64,000 bases of DNA from positions 62,001 through 126,000 of the forward strand of contig JAVEVQ010000001.1 in the NCBI GenBank assembly GCA_034004945.1, given 5' to 3'. Origin of the DNA: Methyloversatilis sp034004945. GTDB taxonomy: Bacteria > Pseudomonadota > Gammaproteobacteria > Burkholderiales > Rhodocyclaceae. The notes beneath the pieces are model-generated. The model made no database searches, had not been told where the DNA came from, and saw nothing but the letters and a program-made list of their open reading frames with translations. This document shows positions 15,137 through 25,123 of the stretch, in pieces (the stretch's first letter is position 1; every line of letters begins with the position of its first letter). A program made the translations under genes and the position numbers.

Positions 15137-15847
15137 ATGCGGGCGGACCAGCGCGGCTTTTCCTACTTGCTGCTGCTGTTCGCGGTCGCTGCGCTGGGCA
15201 TCGCGGCGGCCGGCAGCGCGCTGATGTGGAGCACGCTGTCGCAGACCGAACGCGAACGCGAACTGCTGTTCATCGGCGGCGAGTTTTCGCGTGCGCTGCA
15301 GCGCTACTACGACGCGTCCCCGGCCGAGCCGAAAGCCTATCCGGCACGGCTGGAGGATCTGCTTGAAGACAAGCGGCATCAGGTGCCGATGCGTCATCTG
15401 CGCAAGATCTATGTCGATCCGATGACCAACAACCGCGACTGGGGGCTGGTCGTCTCACAGGGGCAGATACGCGCGATACACAGCCGATCGGAAAAGGCGT
15501 CGCGCATCCACGTGCTGCCGCGCTGGGTCGATGCGACCGGCGACAAGCTGGCGAGCGGTCTGAAGACGCCGCCGACGCAGCCGCCCTCGACCACCCTTGG
15601 ACAGCCTGGCACGACGGCGCAATCCGCTGTCCGTCCGGAGGGCGATCTGCGTCACGCCGACTGGCTGTTCGTGCCGGTTGCCGATAAGCCGGCGCAGCAG
15701 GACGCGCCGGGGTCGTCGCCTTCTTTGCCCGGATCGCCGGCGGGCAGCACGCCGGTCGTTGTCGGAGAGAGCGGCGATGGCAGCAGTACGCCGCAAGCCG
15801 GCGGCTCAGGCGGATCGCTGCAGGAGCAGTACACCGGCCAGCGCTGA
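15137..15847 (+). CDS. Pseudopilin-like protein with long disordered tail
   Basis: 236 residues. The N-terminus RGFSYLLLLFAVAALGIAAAG resembles a prepilin signal, but Glu5 is missing (FSYLL), as in GspK-type minor pseudopilins or degenerate members. The globular part (about 40-130) has a GspG-like motif order (LQRYYDASPAEPKAYPARLEDLLEDKR, then KIYVDPMTNNRDWGLV). From about 150 the sequence is Pro/Ser/Thr/Gly-rich and probably disordered. It starts four bases after the previous stop. It may cap the pseudopilus or be a minor subunit; the exact class is uncertain. Confidence 0.7.
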   Translation: MRADQRGFSYLLLLFAVAALGIAAAGSALMWSTLSQTERERELLFIGGEFSRALQRYYDASPAEPKAYPARLEDLLEDKRHQVPMRHLRKIYVDPMTNNRDWGLVVSQGQIRAIHSRSEKASRIHVLPRWVDATGDKLASGLKTPPTQPPSTTLGQPGTTAQSAVRPEGDLRHADWLFVPVADKPAQQDAPGSSPSLPGSPAGSTPVVVGESGDGSSTPQAGGSGGSLQEQYTGQR

Positions 15848-15855
15848 AGCGGATG

Positions 15856-16344
15856 TCAGATCAGCCAGGCGGCCAGCGCGATGCCCAGCATCATGAAGGC
15901 GATGGCCACCTTGGCGACCGCGGCGATCAGCATGCCCAGCCATGTGGCCACACCGACGCGCGCGGCCTGCAAGGCATCGCGGCGTGCGATGAACTCGCCG
16001 ATCGCCGCGCCCGCCAGCGGTGCGAACAGCAGGCCGATCAGTCCGGCGAACAGCCCGAGCACGGTACCGATCGCCGCGCCGACCAGCGCCAGCGTGCTGG
16101 CGCCGACCCGCTGAGCACCGATCACGCCCGACGCGAAATCGATCAGCCAGGCGAGCACGGTGAGTGCCCCCAGCAGCGTCAACGTGACGGTGCCGATGTG
16201 GGTGAAGTCGTCCAGCCAGGCCATCATCAGGAAGCCGCCGAACATCAGCGGTATGCCGGGCAGGGCGGGCAGTACGACGCCGCCCAGCCCGATCAGCACC
16301 AGCAGTGCCGCGATTACCCACAGCAGGATGTCGATACCGCTCAT
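15856..16344 (-). CDS. DUF456 family membrane protein
   Basis: 162 residues with about four to five hydrophobic segments. The DUF456 signature is visible in GLGGVVLPALPGIPLMFGG near the start and in the Gly/Ala-rich later helices. Family function is not established. ATG 16344 overlaps the stop of the YbdK-like gene (ATGA), so it is the third gene of a reverse operon with an antiporter and a carboxylate-amine ligase. Inner membrane. Confidence 0.82.
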   Translation of the reverse strand: MSGIDILLWVIAALLVLIGLGGVVLPALPGIPLMFGGFLMMAWLDDFTHIGTVTLTLLGALTVLAWLIDFASGVIGAQRVGASTLALVGAAIGTVLGLFAGLIGLLFAPLAGAAIGEFIARRDALQAARVGVATWLGMLIAAVAKVAIAFMMLGIALAAWLI

Positions 16345-17459
16345 TGTGCGAAGGCGGCGACCGCGTCGTCGACCACCGCCAGCAGATTGCGCGTGCGGGC
16401 GTACACGGCGCGCAGGCGCGTTGCGTCGTTGCCGCCGCTGCGGACCATGCGGTGCAGCGCGTCGAGTGCATCCGACGAGCGCAGGGCGTCGGCGTGCGGC
16501 GCCAGCCGTTCGAGCGTGGCGGCGATGTCGTCGCGCAGCGGCAGTGCCGCGTGGCTGCGCGGATGCACGATCAGCCCGTCGAGGCCGAAGCGGCAGGCCT
16601 GGAAGCGATTGTAGGTGTACACGAGATAGTCGTCCTCGACCGGTTCGGGGTCTTCGCCGGCGAGGATGAGCCGGCACAGCGCCTGCAGATAGACCGCGAT
16701 CTGCGCTGCGCGATCCACGCTGAGCGGCGTGTCGCATACGCGCAGTTCTATCGTGCCGTATTCGGGTTTGGGCCGGATGTCCCAGTAGAAGTCCTTCATG
16801 CTGCGCACGATGCCTGTGTCTTCCATCCGCGCGAAGTAGTCGCGCTCGAAGCGCGACCAGTCGAGCACGAAAGGCGCGCGGCCACTGAGCGGGAAGGCGA
16901 ACACCGAATTCAGGCGGGCGGAATCGAACAGCGTGTCGCTGCCCTGCGAGAAGGGCGACGAGGCGGACAGCGCGATGAAGTGCGGCACGTAGCGCCCGAG
17001 TGCGTGCAGCACGCGCAGCGCGCTGTCCGGGTCCGGCATGCCGATGTGCACGTGCTGACCGAACACCGTGAACTGCTTGGCCAGATAGCCGTAGAGGCCG
17101 GACAGCTGCTGGAAGCGCGGGGCCGAGAAGATGCGCCGTTCCGACCACTGCTGGAACGGGTGGGTGCCACCGCCGCACAGCGATACATTGAGCCGTGCCG
17201 CGTCCTTCACCAGTGCATCGCGCATCAGGCGCAACTGCGCGAGCAGCGTGGCATGGCTGTCCTGGATGCCGGTCGCCACCTCTATCATGCTGTCGGTCAT
17301 TTCCGGCTTGATGTCGCCGGGAAAGGTCTGACGCTGCGTCAGTTCCAGCAGGTCGGCGGCGGCCGACGCGAGGTCGCGGTCGTGCTCGCCGACCAGCTGC
17401 AGTTCGAGTTCGACGCCCATGCTGAGCGCTGACGAAGCGTGAAAGGTTTCGAGCGGCAT
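16341..17459 (-). CDS. ybdK: YbdK-type carboxylate-amine ligase (glutamate-cysteine ligase 2 family)
   Basis: 372 residues, close to E. coli YbdK. The GCS2 features are SMGVELELQLV near residue 14 and the metal/ATP-binding GGGTHPF near 96. YLAKQFTVFGQHVHIGMP, ALSASSPF and FYWDIRPKPEYGTIELRVCDTPLSV follow. The family forms gamma-glutamyl-type amide bonds and YbdK has weak glutamate-cysteine ligase activity; the real substrate is unknown. Its A overlaps the antiporter stop (TGATG) and its stop overlaps the DUF456 start, so all three are co-translated. Association with a K+/Na+ antiporter suggests a stress role but does not prove it. Confidence 0.88.
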   Translation of the reverse strand: MPLETFHASSALSMGVELELQLVGEHDRDLASAAADLLELTQRQTFPGDIKPEMTDSMIEVATGIQDSHATLLAQLRLMRDALVKDAARLNVSLCGGGTHPFQQWSERRIFSAPRFQQLSGLYGYLAKQFTVFGQHVHIGMPDPDSALRVLHALGRYVPHFIALSASSPFSQGSDTLFDSARLNSVFAFPLSGRAPFVLDWSRFERDYFARMEDTGIVRSMKDFYWDIRPKPEYGTIELRVCDTPLSVDRAAQIAVYLQALCRLILAGEDPEPVEDDYLVYTYNRFQACRFGLDGLIVHPRSHAALPLRDDIAATLERLAPHADALRSSDALDALHRMVRSGGNDATRLRAVYARTRNLLAVVDDAVAAFAQ

Positions 17460-18652
17460 CAGGCGTTCTCCGTCCTCTGTGCTTCGCCGGCCAGCACCAG
17501 CGCCCACTGGGCAAGCACCGGCCCGACGAATTCCATCACGATCACCATGCCGGCGATGGCCGACAGTGCGCTGTCGGCGAGGCCGAAACCCGCGGTGCGG
17601 CTGTATTCGAGCAGCAACAGCGCGAAGGTCGACAGTGGCGCCAGCGCCAGCCCGGTCAAGGCACCCTTGCGCGTGCTGGTTCCGCTGACGTGGGCGAAGG
17701 CGGCGGTCGCGCTCATCTTCGCCGCGATGCGGCCAAGCGACAGCAGTACGGCCAGCGCGAGGCCGGCGGCGGTGGTCGGCCAGGTCGCCATGCCGGCAAC
17801 GAACACGAACAGGAACAGCGTCAGCAGTTCGCCCAGCACGCCGAAGTTGCGCTGCGCCGGCGTCAGCACCAGCCGATTGCGCCGCATCAGTACGCCCAGC
17901 GTCAGAGCGGCCAGCAGGGGCGACACGTTGACGCCCTGGGTGAGCAAGGTGACCAGCATCACCGCCAGCGCGAACACGATGGTGACGCCGCGCTCGTCGG
18001 CGCGCAGACGGCGCAGCAGCCAGGGCAGCGGCACGCCGACCAGGATGCCGCAGCCGACCGACACGGCGAGGATTGCGGCGCTGTTCCACACCGCGCTGAC
18101 CACGCTGCCGGACGCCAGCAGCTGCCAGTAGCCGATCGCGCCCTTCATCAGCAGCACCGAAATCAGGCAGTTGATGGCGCACAGGTGCAAGGCGCGCTCG
18201 GTCACCTGGCCGGAACCGCGCAGGTCGTTCACCACGCGCACCAGCGCGGCCGGCGAGGTGGCCACCGACAGCGCGCCGAGCACCATGGCGATGTCCGGCG
18301 ACTGGCCCATCGCCAGCGCGATGGCACGTACCACGACGAAGGTGAGCAGCGATTCGGCGATGCCGGTCAGCGTGAGCCAGTAGTTGGTCACCAGCCAGCG
18401 CAGGTTGATGCGGTGGCCGAGCTCGAACAGGAAGAGGGCGAGCGAGAAATTGGCCAGAAAGGACATGGCGGCCCGTGTTTCGGCGTCATGCGGCGCGCCG
18501 CCCCACGCTGCGTAGACGATGCCGGCGAGCGAATAGGCGCAGACGCGCGGTATCGCCAGTCCACGGTGGAAGATCTCGCCGGCCAGCCAGGCGAGCAGAA
18601 GAACGGCCGGCCAGCCGACCAGCGAGAATATGCGACCTGCTTCGAAGACCAT
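17459..18652 (-). CDS. Cation:proton antiporter, CPA2 family
   Basis: 397 residues with about eleven to twelve hydrophobic segments typical of KefB/NhaA-like sodium/hydrogen exchangers: LFLFELGHRINLRWL, then LGALSVATSPAALVRVVNDLRGSGQ around helix 4-5 (usual Asp pair replaced by ATSPAA), and GEVLT-type later helices LGELLTLFLFVFVAGMATW. It lacks an RCK/TrkA-N nucleotide-binding tail. ATG 18652 has GGAGG at six bases; the longer frame to 18715 is not needed. First gene of the antiporter-ybdK-DUF456 operon. Ion specificity cannot be read from the sequence. Confidence 0.83.
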   Translation of the reverse strand: MVFEAGRIFSLVGWPAVLLLAWLAGEIFHRGLAIPRVCAYSLAGIVYAAWGGAPHDAETRAAMSFLANFSLALFLFELGHRINLRWLVTNYWLTLTGIAESLLTFVVVRAIALAMGQSPDIAMVLGALSVATSPAALVRVVNDLRGSGQVTERALHLCAINCLISVLLMKGAIGYWQLLASGSVVSAVWNSAAILAVSVGCGILVGVPLPWLLRRLRADERGVTIVFALAVMLVTLLTQGVNVSPLLAALTLGVLMRRNRLVLTPAQRNFGVLGELLTLFLFVFVAGMATWPTTAAGLALAVLLSLGRIAAKMSATAAFAHVSGTSTRKGALTGLALAPLSTFALLLLEYSRTAGFGLADSALSAIAGMVIVMEFVGPVLAQWALVLAGEAQRTENA

Positions 18653-18777
18653 CGCGTCGCCTCCGTTCTGCATGCATTGCGCGCGGGAAGACAGAAGCCG
18701 TGCCCTGTGCGGCACGACGGCGGATTTTTCTGCGGGAGATACGGGCCGCTTCGATGCGGCCTCTTGTGGTGCTGCGC

Positions 18778-18797
18778 GGACCGGCTGGCGCCGGTCC
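18778..18797. other. Hairpin between fumarase and antiporter genes
   Basis: GGACCGGC (18778-18785) and GCCGGTCC (18790-18797) form a perfect 8-base stem with a 4-base loop, downstream of the reverse fumarase gene and upstream of the antiporter. No T-run follows on the reverse strand, so termination would be weak. Confidence 0.35.
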
Positions 18798-18844
18798 GGG
18801 TGTCGGGCCGGCGGTGCCGGCTTTTCAGGTAGCGCTGGAGACTA

Positions 18845-20380
18845 TCACGCGGTGGCGACAGGAATCTTGCCGATCTTCGCCTGCCATTCCTTCGGGCCGG
18901 TCTCGTGCACCGAGGTGCCACCCGAGTCGACCGCGACGGTGACCGGCATGTCGACCACGTCGAATTCGTAGATCGCTTCCATGCCGAGGTCTTCGAAACC
19001 GACCACCTTCGCCGCCTTGATCGCTTTCGACACCAGGTAGGCGGCACCGCCGACAGCCATCAGGTAAGCGCTCTTGTGCTTGCGGATGGCCTCGATCGCC
19101 GCCGGACCGCGCTCCGACTTGCCCACCATCGAGATGAGGCCGGTCTGGGCGAGCATCATCTCGGTGAACTTGTCCATGCGGGTGGCGGTGGTCGGGCCGG
19201 CAGGGCCGACCACTTCGTCGCGCACCGGATCGACCGGACCGACGTAGTAGATGACGCGGTTGGTGAAATCGACCGGCAACTTCTCGCCCCGGGCCAGCAT
19301 GTCGGCGATGCGCTTGTGCGCGGCGTCGCGGCCGGTGAGCATCCTGCCGTTCAGCAACAGGGTCTGACCCGGCTTCCACGAGGCGACTTCCTCCGGCGTC
19401 AGCGTGTTCAGATCGACCCGCTTGGAGGTCTTGGTGTCGGCCTGCCAGGTCACCGCCGGCCAGTCTTCCAGACGCGGCGCTTCCAGCTTCGCCGGGCCGG
19501 AGCCGTCGAGGTGGAAGTGCACGTGGCGGGTGGCCGCGCAGTTCGGGATCATCGCCACCGGCAGCGAGGCGGCGTGCGTCGGATAGTCGAGGATCTTCAC
19601 GTCGAGCACGGTGGACAGGCCACCCAGGCCCTGGGCGCCGATGCCCAGCGCGTTCACCTTCTCCATCAGTTCCAGCCGCAGTTCCTCGATGCGCGTGAGT
19701 TTTTCGCCACGCGCCGCCTTGTCGGCGACGATCTGGATGTTCACCGGCTCCATCAGCGATTCCTTGGCCAGCAGCATGGCCTTTTCCGGCGTGCCGCCGA
19801 TGCCGATGCCCAGCATGCCCGGCGGGCACCAGCCGGCGCCCATGGTCGGTACCGTCTTCAGTACCCAGTCCACGATGGAATCGGACGGGTTCAGCATGAC
19901 CATCTTGGACTTGTTTTCCGAGCCGCCGCCCTTGGCCGCGCAGATCACTTCGACGTGGTCACCCGGCACGATTTCGTAGTGGATGACCGCCGGCGTGTTG
20001 TCCTTCGAGTTCTTGCGGGCGCCGGCCGGGTCGAGCAGCACCGAGGCGCGCAGCGTGTTGTCCGGGTGCATGTAGGCGCGGCGCACGCCTTCGTTGACCA
20101 TGTCGGTCACGCTCATCGAAGCGTCCCAGCGCACGTTCATGCCCACCTTCAGGAAGACCACGGCGATCCCCGTGTCCTGGCAGATCGGGCGCTTGCCTTC
20201 CGCGCACATGCGCGAGTTGGTCAGGATCTGCGCGATCGCGTCACGTGCCGCCGGCGACTGTTCCCGCTCGTAAGCCGCACCCAGTGCCTGGATGAAGTCG
20301 AGCGGGTGATAACAGGAAATGAACTGGAAGGCGTCGGCGATGGACTGGATGAAGTCGTCCTGGCGGATGGGTTGGCTCAT
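18845..20380 (-). CDS. fumA: Fumarate hydratase class I (iron-sulfur)
   Basis: 511 residues. Class I fumarase interconverts fumarate and malate in the TCA cycle with a 4Fe-4S cluster. Cluster cysteines are in RPICQDTGIAVVF, GAGWCPPGMLGIGIGG and IPNCAATRHVHF. The C-terminal beta-domain (VIYYVGPVDP, GPAGPTTATRMDKF) matches FumA/B rather than class II FumC. GAGGA lies eight bases before ATG 20380. It is transcribed after the UPF0114 gene on the same strand (52-base gap with a hairpin). With acs and the acetate symporter nearby it suits acetate or C1-derived carbon oxidation, though adjacency may be chance. Confidence 0.95.
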   Translation of the reverse strand: MSQPIRQDDFIQSIADAFQFISCYHPLDFIQALGAAYEREQSPAARDAIAQILTNSRMCAEGKRPICQDTGIAVVFLKVGMNVRWDASMSVTDMVNEGVRRAYMHPDNTLRASVLLDPAGARKNSKDNTPAVIHYEIVPGDHVEVICAAKGGGSENKSKMVMLNPSDSIVDWVLKTVPTMGAGWCPPGMLGIGIGGTPEKAMLLAKESLMEPVNIQIVADKAARGEKLTRIEELRLELMEKVNALGIGAQGLGGLSTVLDVKILDYPTHAASLPVAMIPNCAATRHVHFHLDGSGPAKLEAPRLEDWPAVTWQADTKTSKRVDLNTLTPEEVASWKPGQTLLLNGRMLTGRDAAHKRIADMLARGEKLPVDFTNRVIYYVGPVDPVRDEVVGPAGPTTATRMDKFTEMMLAQTGLISMVGKSERGPAAIEAIRKHKSAYLMAVGGAAYLVSKAIKAAKVVGFEDLGMEAIYEFDVVDMPVTVAVDSGGTSVHETGPKEWQAKIGKIPVATA

Positions 20381-20404
20381 GGAAAGGTCCTCGGGTATTG
20401 AAGG

Positions 20405-20423
20405 GGGCCGCTCGTGGCGGCCC
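20405..20423. other. Hairpin between UPF0114 and fumarase genes
   Basis: GGGCCGC (20405-20411), loop TCGTG, GCGGCCC (20417-20423). It may partially separate the two reverse genes as an attenuator or processing site; there is no T-run. Confidence 0.35.
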
Positions 20424-20432
20424 GGGCTGCGC

Positions 20433-20957
20433 TCAGTGGTGCGCCTTGTTGAGCACCAGCGTCTGCGTCATCAGCTTGTCGGTGTAGGCCATGGCCATGG
20501 CCGACACGACGAACACCATGTGGATCACCACCTGCCACAGCACGACGCGGTCGGCCAGCTGGCCGGCGTTGATGAAGGTCTTCAGCAGGTGGATGGCCGA
20601 AATGCCGATCAGGGCGGTGGCCAGCTTCACCTTGAGCACGCCGGCGTTGACGTGCGACAGCCATTCCGGCTGATCCGGATGGTCCTCAAGGTTCAGTCGC
20701 GACACGAAGGTTTCGTAGCCACCGACGATGACCATGATGAGCAGGTTGGCAATCATCACCACGTCGATCAGGCCCAGCACGATGAGCATGATGTCGGTTT
20801 CGGTCAGGTTGCCGATCTTGTGGATCAGGTGCGACAGCTCGACCATGAACAGATAGACATACACCGCCTGGGCGACGATCAGTCCGAAGTAGAGCGGGGC
20901 TTGCAGCCAGCGACTGGCGAAGATGCAGGTTTTTAGAACACGTCCAAGATTAGTCAT
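20433..20957 (-). CDS. UPF0114 (YqhA-like) inner-membrane protein
   Basis: 174 residues collinear with E. coli YqhA: an N-terminal ASRWLQAPLYFGLIVAQAV helix, then LTETDIMLIVLGLIDVVMIANLLIMVIVGGYETFVSRL, a short charged loop, and GISAIHLLKTFINA with a last helix ending YTDKLM. Three to four membrane segments. Function unknown; it has been discussed as a channel-like protein. ATG 20957 is used; an in-frame ATG at 20978 is possible. Confidence 0.88.
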   Translation of the reverse strand: MTNLGRVLKTCIFASRWLQAPLYFGLIVAQAVYVYLFMVELSHLIHKIGNLTETDIMLIVLGLIDVVMIANLLIMVIVGGYETFVSRLNLEDHPDQPEWLSHVNAGVLKVKLATALIGISAIHLLKTFINAGQLADRVVLWQVVIHMVFVVSAMAMAYTDKLMTQTLVLNKAHH

Positions 20958-21175
20958 GCGCAGTCGAATATAAGACAAAAGACGGCGCCGATATTACCAT
21001 CCGGTTCTTGCAGCTTCGGCTCGCGAGCGTAAGCGCTCTGTAAGCCGCAAAAGCTGTAATCGATGGAAGAAAAACGAGCGCGAAGTTCTGCGCCTGTCGG
21101 CGGCCCACAAGGCCGTACGTTGCACGGCGGTTTCCATCCGCCTGCTTGCAGATTTGAGATGACGGAGGAGGTTGT
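20958..21175. other. Divergent promoter region upstream of acs
   Basis: 218 bases between the reverse UPF0114 gene and forward acs, moderately AT-rich near 20960-21000. No consensus sigma-54 site was found. A very strong ribosome site (GGAGGAGG) precedes acs. No small gene seen. Confidence 0.4.
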
Positions 21176-23146
<1,971 letters not shown>

Positions 23147-23153
23147 TCGGGGC

Positions 23154-23178
23154 CCGCGGCGCGTCTCCCGCGCCGCGG
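23154..23178 (+). other. Strong intercistronic hairpin after acs
   Basis: Perfect 10-base GC stem CCGCGGCGCG (23154-23163) and CGCGCCGCGG (23169-23178) with loop TCTCC, eight bases after the acs stop. There is no T-run, so it more likely stabilises acs mRNA or reduces expression of the next gene than fully terminates. Confidence 0.55.
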
Positions 23179-23203
23179 TTCTGCATTTCCGGGTGTGGTG
23201 CCG

Positions 23204-24688
23204 ATGAGTTCCGCTGACACCGCACCTCTCTCCGGCCCGCTGCAAGGCGGGCCGGATCTTCACCTTCCCCTGCATCGCCTGATCCGCCGCGCCGCTGTCT
23301 GCGTGCCCGCGGACGCGTCGCTGCGCGAGGCGCTGACGCGCATGAATGACGAGCGTGTCGGTTCGGTGCTGGTGACCGAGGCCGGTCGCGCGGTCGGCAT
23401 CCTGACGCTGCCCGACCTGCCCGGGCGCGTGCTGCTGCCCGGCCTGTCGCTCGACACGCCGGTGGCGCAGGTGATGAGCTGTCCGCTGCATCTGCTCGAT
23501 GCCGACTGCAGTGGCGAGGACGCGGCGCGACTGATGGCCCGCCACGACGTGCGCCACATCGCCGTGACCGACCACGACCAGCGCCTGCTCGGCGTCATCG
23601 CGCAGAACGACCTGTACGCGAGGCTGCGCAGTGACATCCGCTCGCTCGCCGGTCGCATCCACGCGGCGGGCGACCTGGACGCCCTGGGCGATGCCGCGCG
23701 CGCGGTGCGCCGCTTCGGCGTCGCCGAGCTGCAGGACGGCAGTTCGGCCGAGGCGCTGACGCTGCACCTGTCTGCGCTGAACGACGCGCTGACCGCACGC
23801 GCCATCGACCTGGTGCGCGCCGCACACCCTGACGGTGCGGTGTTCGACAGCGTGCGCTGGTGCTGGCTCGCCTTCGGCTCCGAAGGACGGATGGAACAGA
23901 CCTTCTGCACCGATCAGGACAATGGACTGGTGTTCGAGCTGCCGCCCGGTCTTGCCGCGGACGGTGTGCGTCCGGCACTGCTGCGTGTCGCCGGCGACAT
24001 CAACCGCGCGCTGGCGCGGCTCGGCTTTCCGCTGTGCGAGGGCGGGGTGATGGCCGGTCAGCCGCGCTGCTGCCTGTCGTTCGACGAATGGCGCCAGGCC
24101 TTCGCCGGCTGGATCGCCGAACCGCAGCCCGAGGCGCTGCTGGCGGCCAACATCTTCTTCGATCTGCGCGCGCTGCACGGAGACGCCGCACTGGCTGATG
24201 CGCTGCTGGCGGAACAGGTGACGCAGGCTGCAGCCGGTACGCGCTTCCTGCGGCTGATGGCACAGAACGCCCTGCGCGCACGCGTACCGCTGGGCCTGTT
24301 CGGGCGCTTCCGAGTGGACGACGCACGCGATGCGCCGCATACGCTGGATCTGAAGGCCGGCGGCGCGCGTGTCTTCGCCGACTGTGCCCGGCTGCTGGCC
24401 CTGCGCGACGGCATCGCGGCGCGCTCGACCAGTGCCCGGCTGCGGGCGCTTGCGCGGCAGGGCGGGCTGGCGGGCGACGACGTCGATGCGATGATCCGCG
24501 CCTTCTTCGTCATCCAGCAGCTGCGGCTGCTGCACCAGGGCGAGGGCGTGCCGACCCGCGTCCAGGCGGCAGCCAACCGCATCGATCCGCGCGCACTGAA
24601 CGCGCTCGACCGGGCCGTGCTGAAACAGGCGCTGCTCCAGGCGCAGCGCCTGCTCGACCGTATTCGTATCGACTGGCGTCTGCCCTGA
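23204..24688 (+). CDS. CBS-pair and DUF294 nucleotidyltransferase-like protein
   Basis: 494 residues. An N-terminal CBS pair (about 20-150: DERVGSVLVTEAGRAVGILT and DVRHIAVTDHDQRLLGVI) binds adenine nucleotides in many proteins. A DUF294 putative nucleotidyltransferase domain follows, with a GlnD-like substrate site CWLAFGSEGRMEQTFCTDQDNGLVF near 225-250 carrying Gly-Ser and a DxD (DQDN) pattern. A helical DUF294 C-terminal part (about 350-490) completes it. Such genes accompany acs/actP clusters and probably sense energy charge to regulate acetate use; no substrate is proven. Two in-frame GTGs at 23195 and 23198 are alternatives to ATG 23204; no strong Shine-Dalgarno settles it. Confidence 0.82.
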   Translation: MSSADTAPLSGPLQGGPDLHLPLHRLIRRAAVCVPADASLREALTRMNDERVGSVLVTEAGRAVGILTLPDLPGRVLLPGLSLDTPVAQVMSCPLHLLDADCSGEDAARLMARHDVRHIAVTDHDQRLLGVIAQNDLYARLRSDIRSLAGRIHAAGDLDALGDAARAVRRFGVAELQDGSSAEALTLHLSALNDALTARAIDLVRAAHPDGAVFDSVRWCWLAFGSEGRMEQTFCTDQDNGLVFELPPGLAADGVRPALLRVAGDINRALARLGFPLCEGGVMAGQPRCCLSFDEWRQAFAGWIAEPQPEALLAANIFFDLRALHGDAALADALLAEQVTQAAAGTRFLRLMAQNALRARVPLGLFGRFRVDDARDAPHTLDLKAGGARVFADCARLLALRDGIAARSTSARLRALARQGGLAGDDVDAMIRAFFVIQQLRLLHQGEGVPTRVQAAANRIDPRALNALDRAVLKQALLQAQRLLDRIRIDWRLP

Positions 24689-24860
24689 TTGCATGCTGCA
24701 CCGCCATATCGGGGTGATGTAAGCGGGCAGTAAGATTGGACTGCATCATGTGCGTCACGTCATGGGCGTTTGTGTCGCGGCGATGCGCCGCCGCGCCTGC
24801 ATGACGACAACAAGGCGTCGCGATGACTTCGCCGACATGACGCCACAGGAGGAGACCTGT

Positions 24861-25121
24861 ATGCAGTTGTCAGAACGGCACCGGGAGTACTGGCGCCGGA
24901 ATCTTCGCATCACCGCGGTTCTGCTGGCGATCTGGTTCCTGGTCACCTTCGTGCCGGTCTATTTCGCGCGCTCGCTGAACGAAATCACCTTCCTCGGCTG
25001 GCCGCTGGCCTTCTACATGGGGGCGCAGGGCGCACTCATCGTCTATGTGATCATCATCGGCTACTACGCGCGCGTGATGAACCGGCTCGATCGTGAGTAC
25101 GGCGTGAGCGAGGACCGCTGA
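24861..25121 (+). CDS. DUF4212 small membrane subunit of acetate-type symporter
   Basis: 86 residues with two membrane helices (VLLAIWFLVTFVPVYFA and MGAQGALIVYVIIIGYYA), ending in a charged tail. Starts ERHREYWRRNLR, typical of the DUF4212 (sodium:solute symporter small subunit) family that always precedes a large SSS protein. ATG 24861 has AGGAGGAG at six bases; the frame upstream to 24750 is rejected. The large subunit begins two bases after its stop. Confidence 0.9.
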   Translation: MQLSERHREYWRRNLRITAVLLAIWFLVTFVPVYFARSLNEITFLGWPLAFYMGAQGALIVYVIIIGYYARVMNRLDREYGVSEDR

Positions 25122-25123
25122 AC

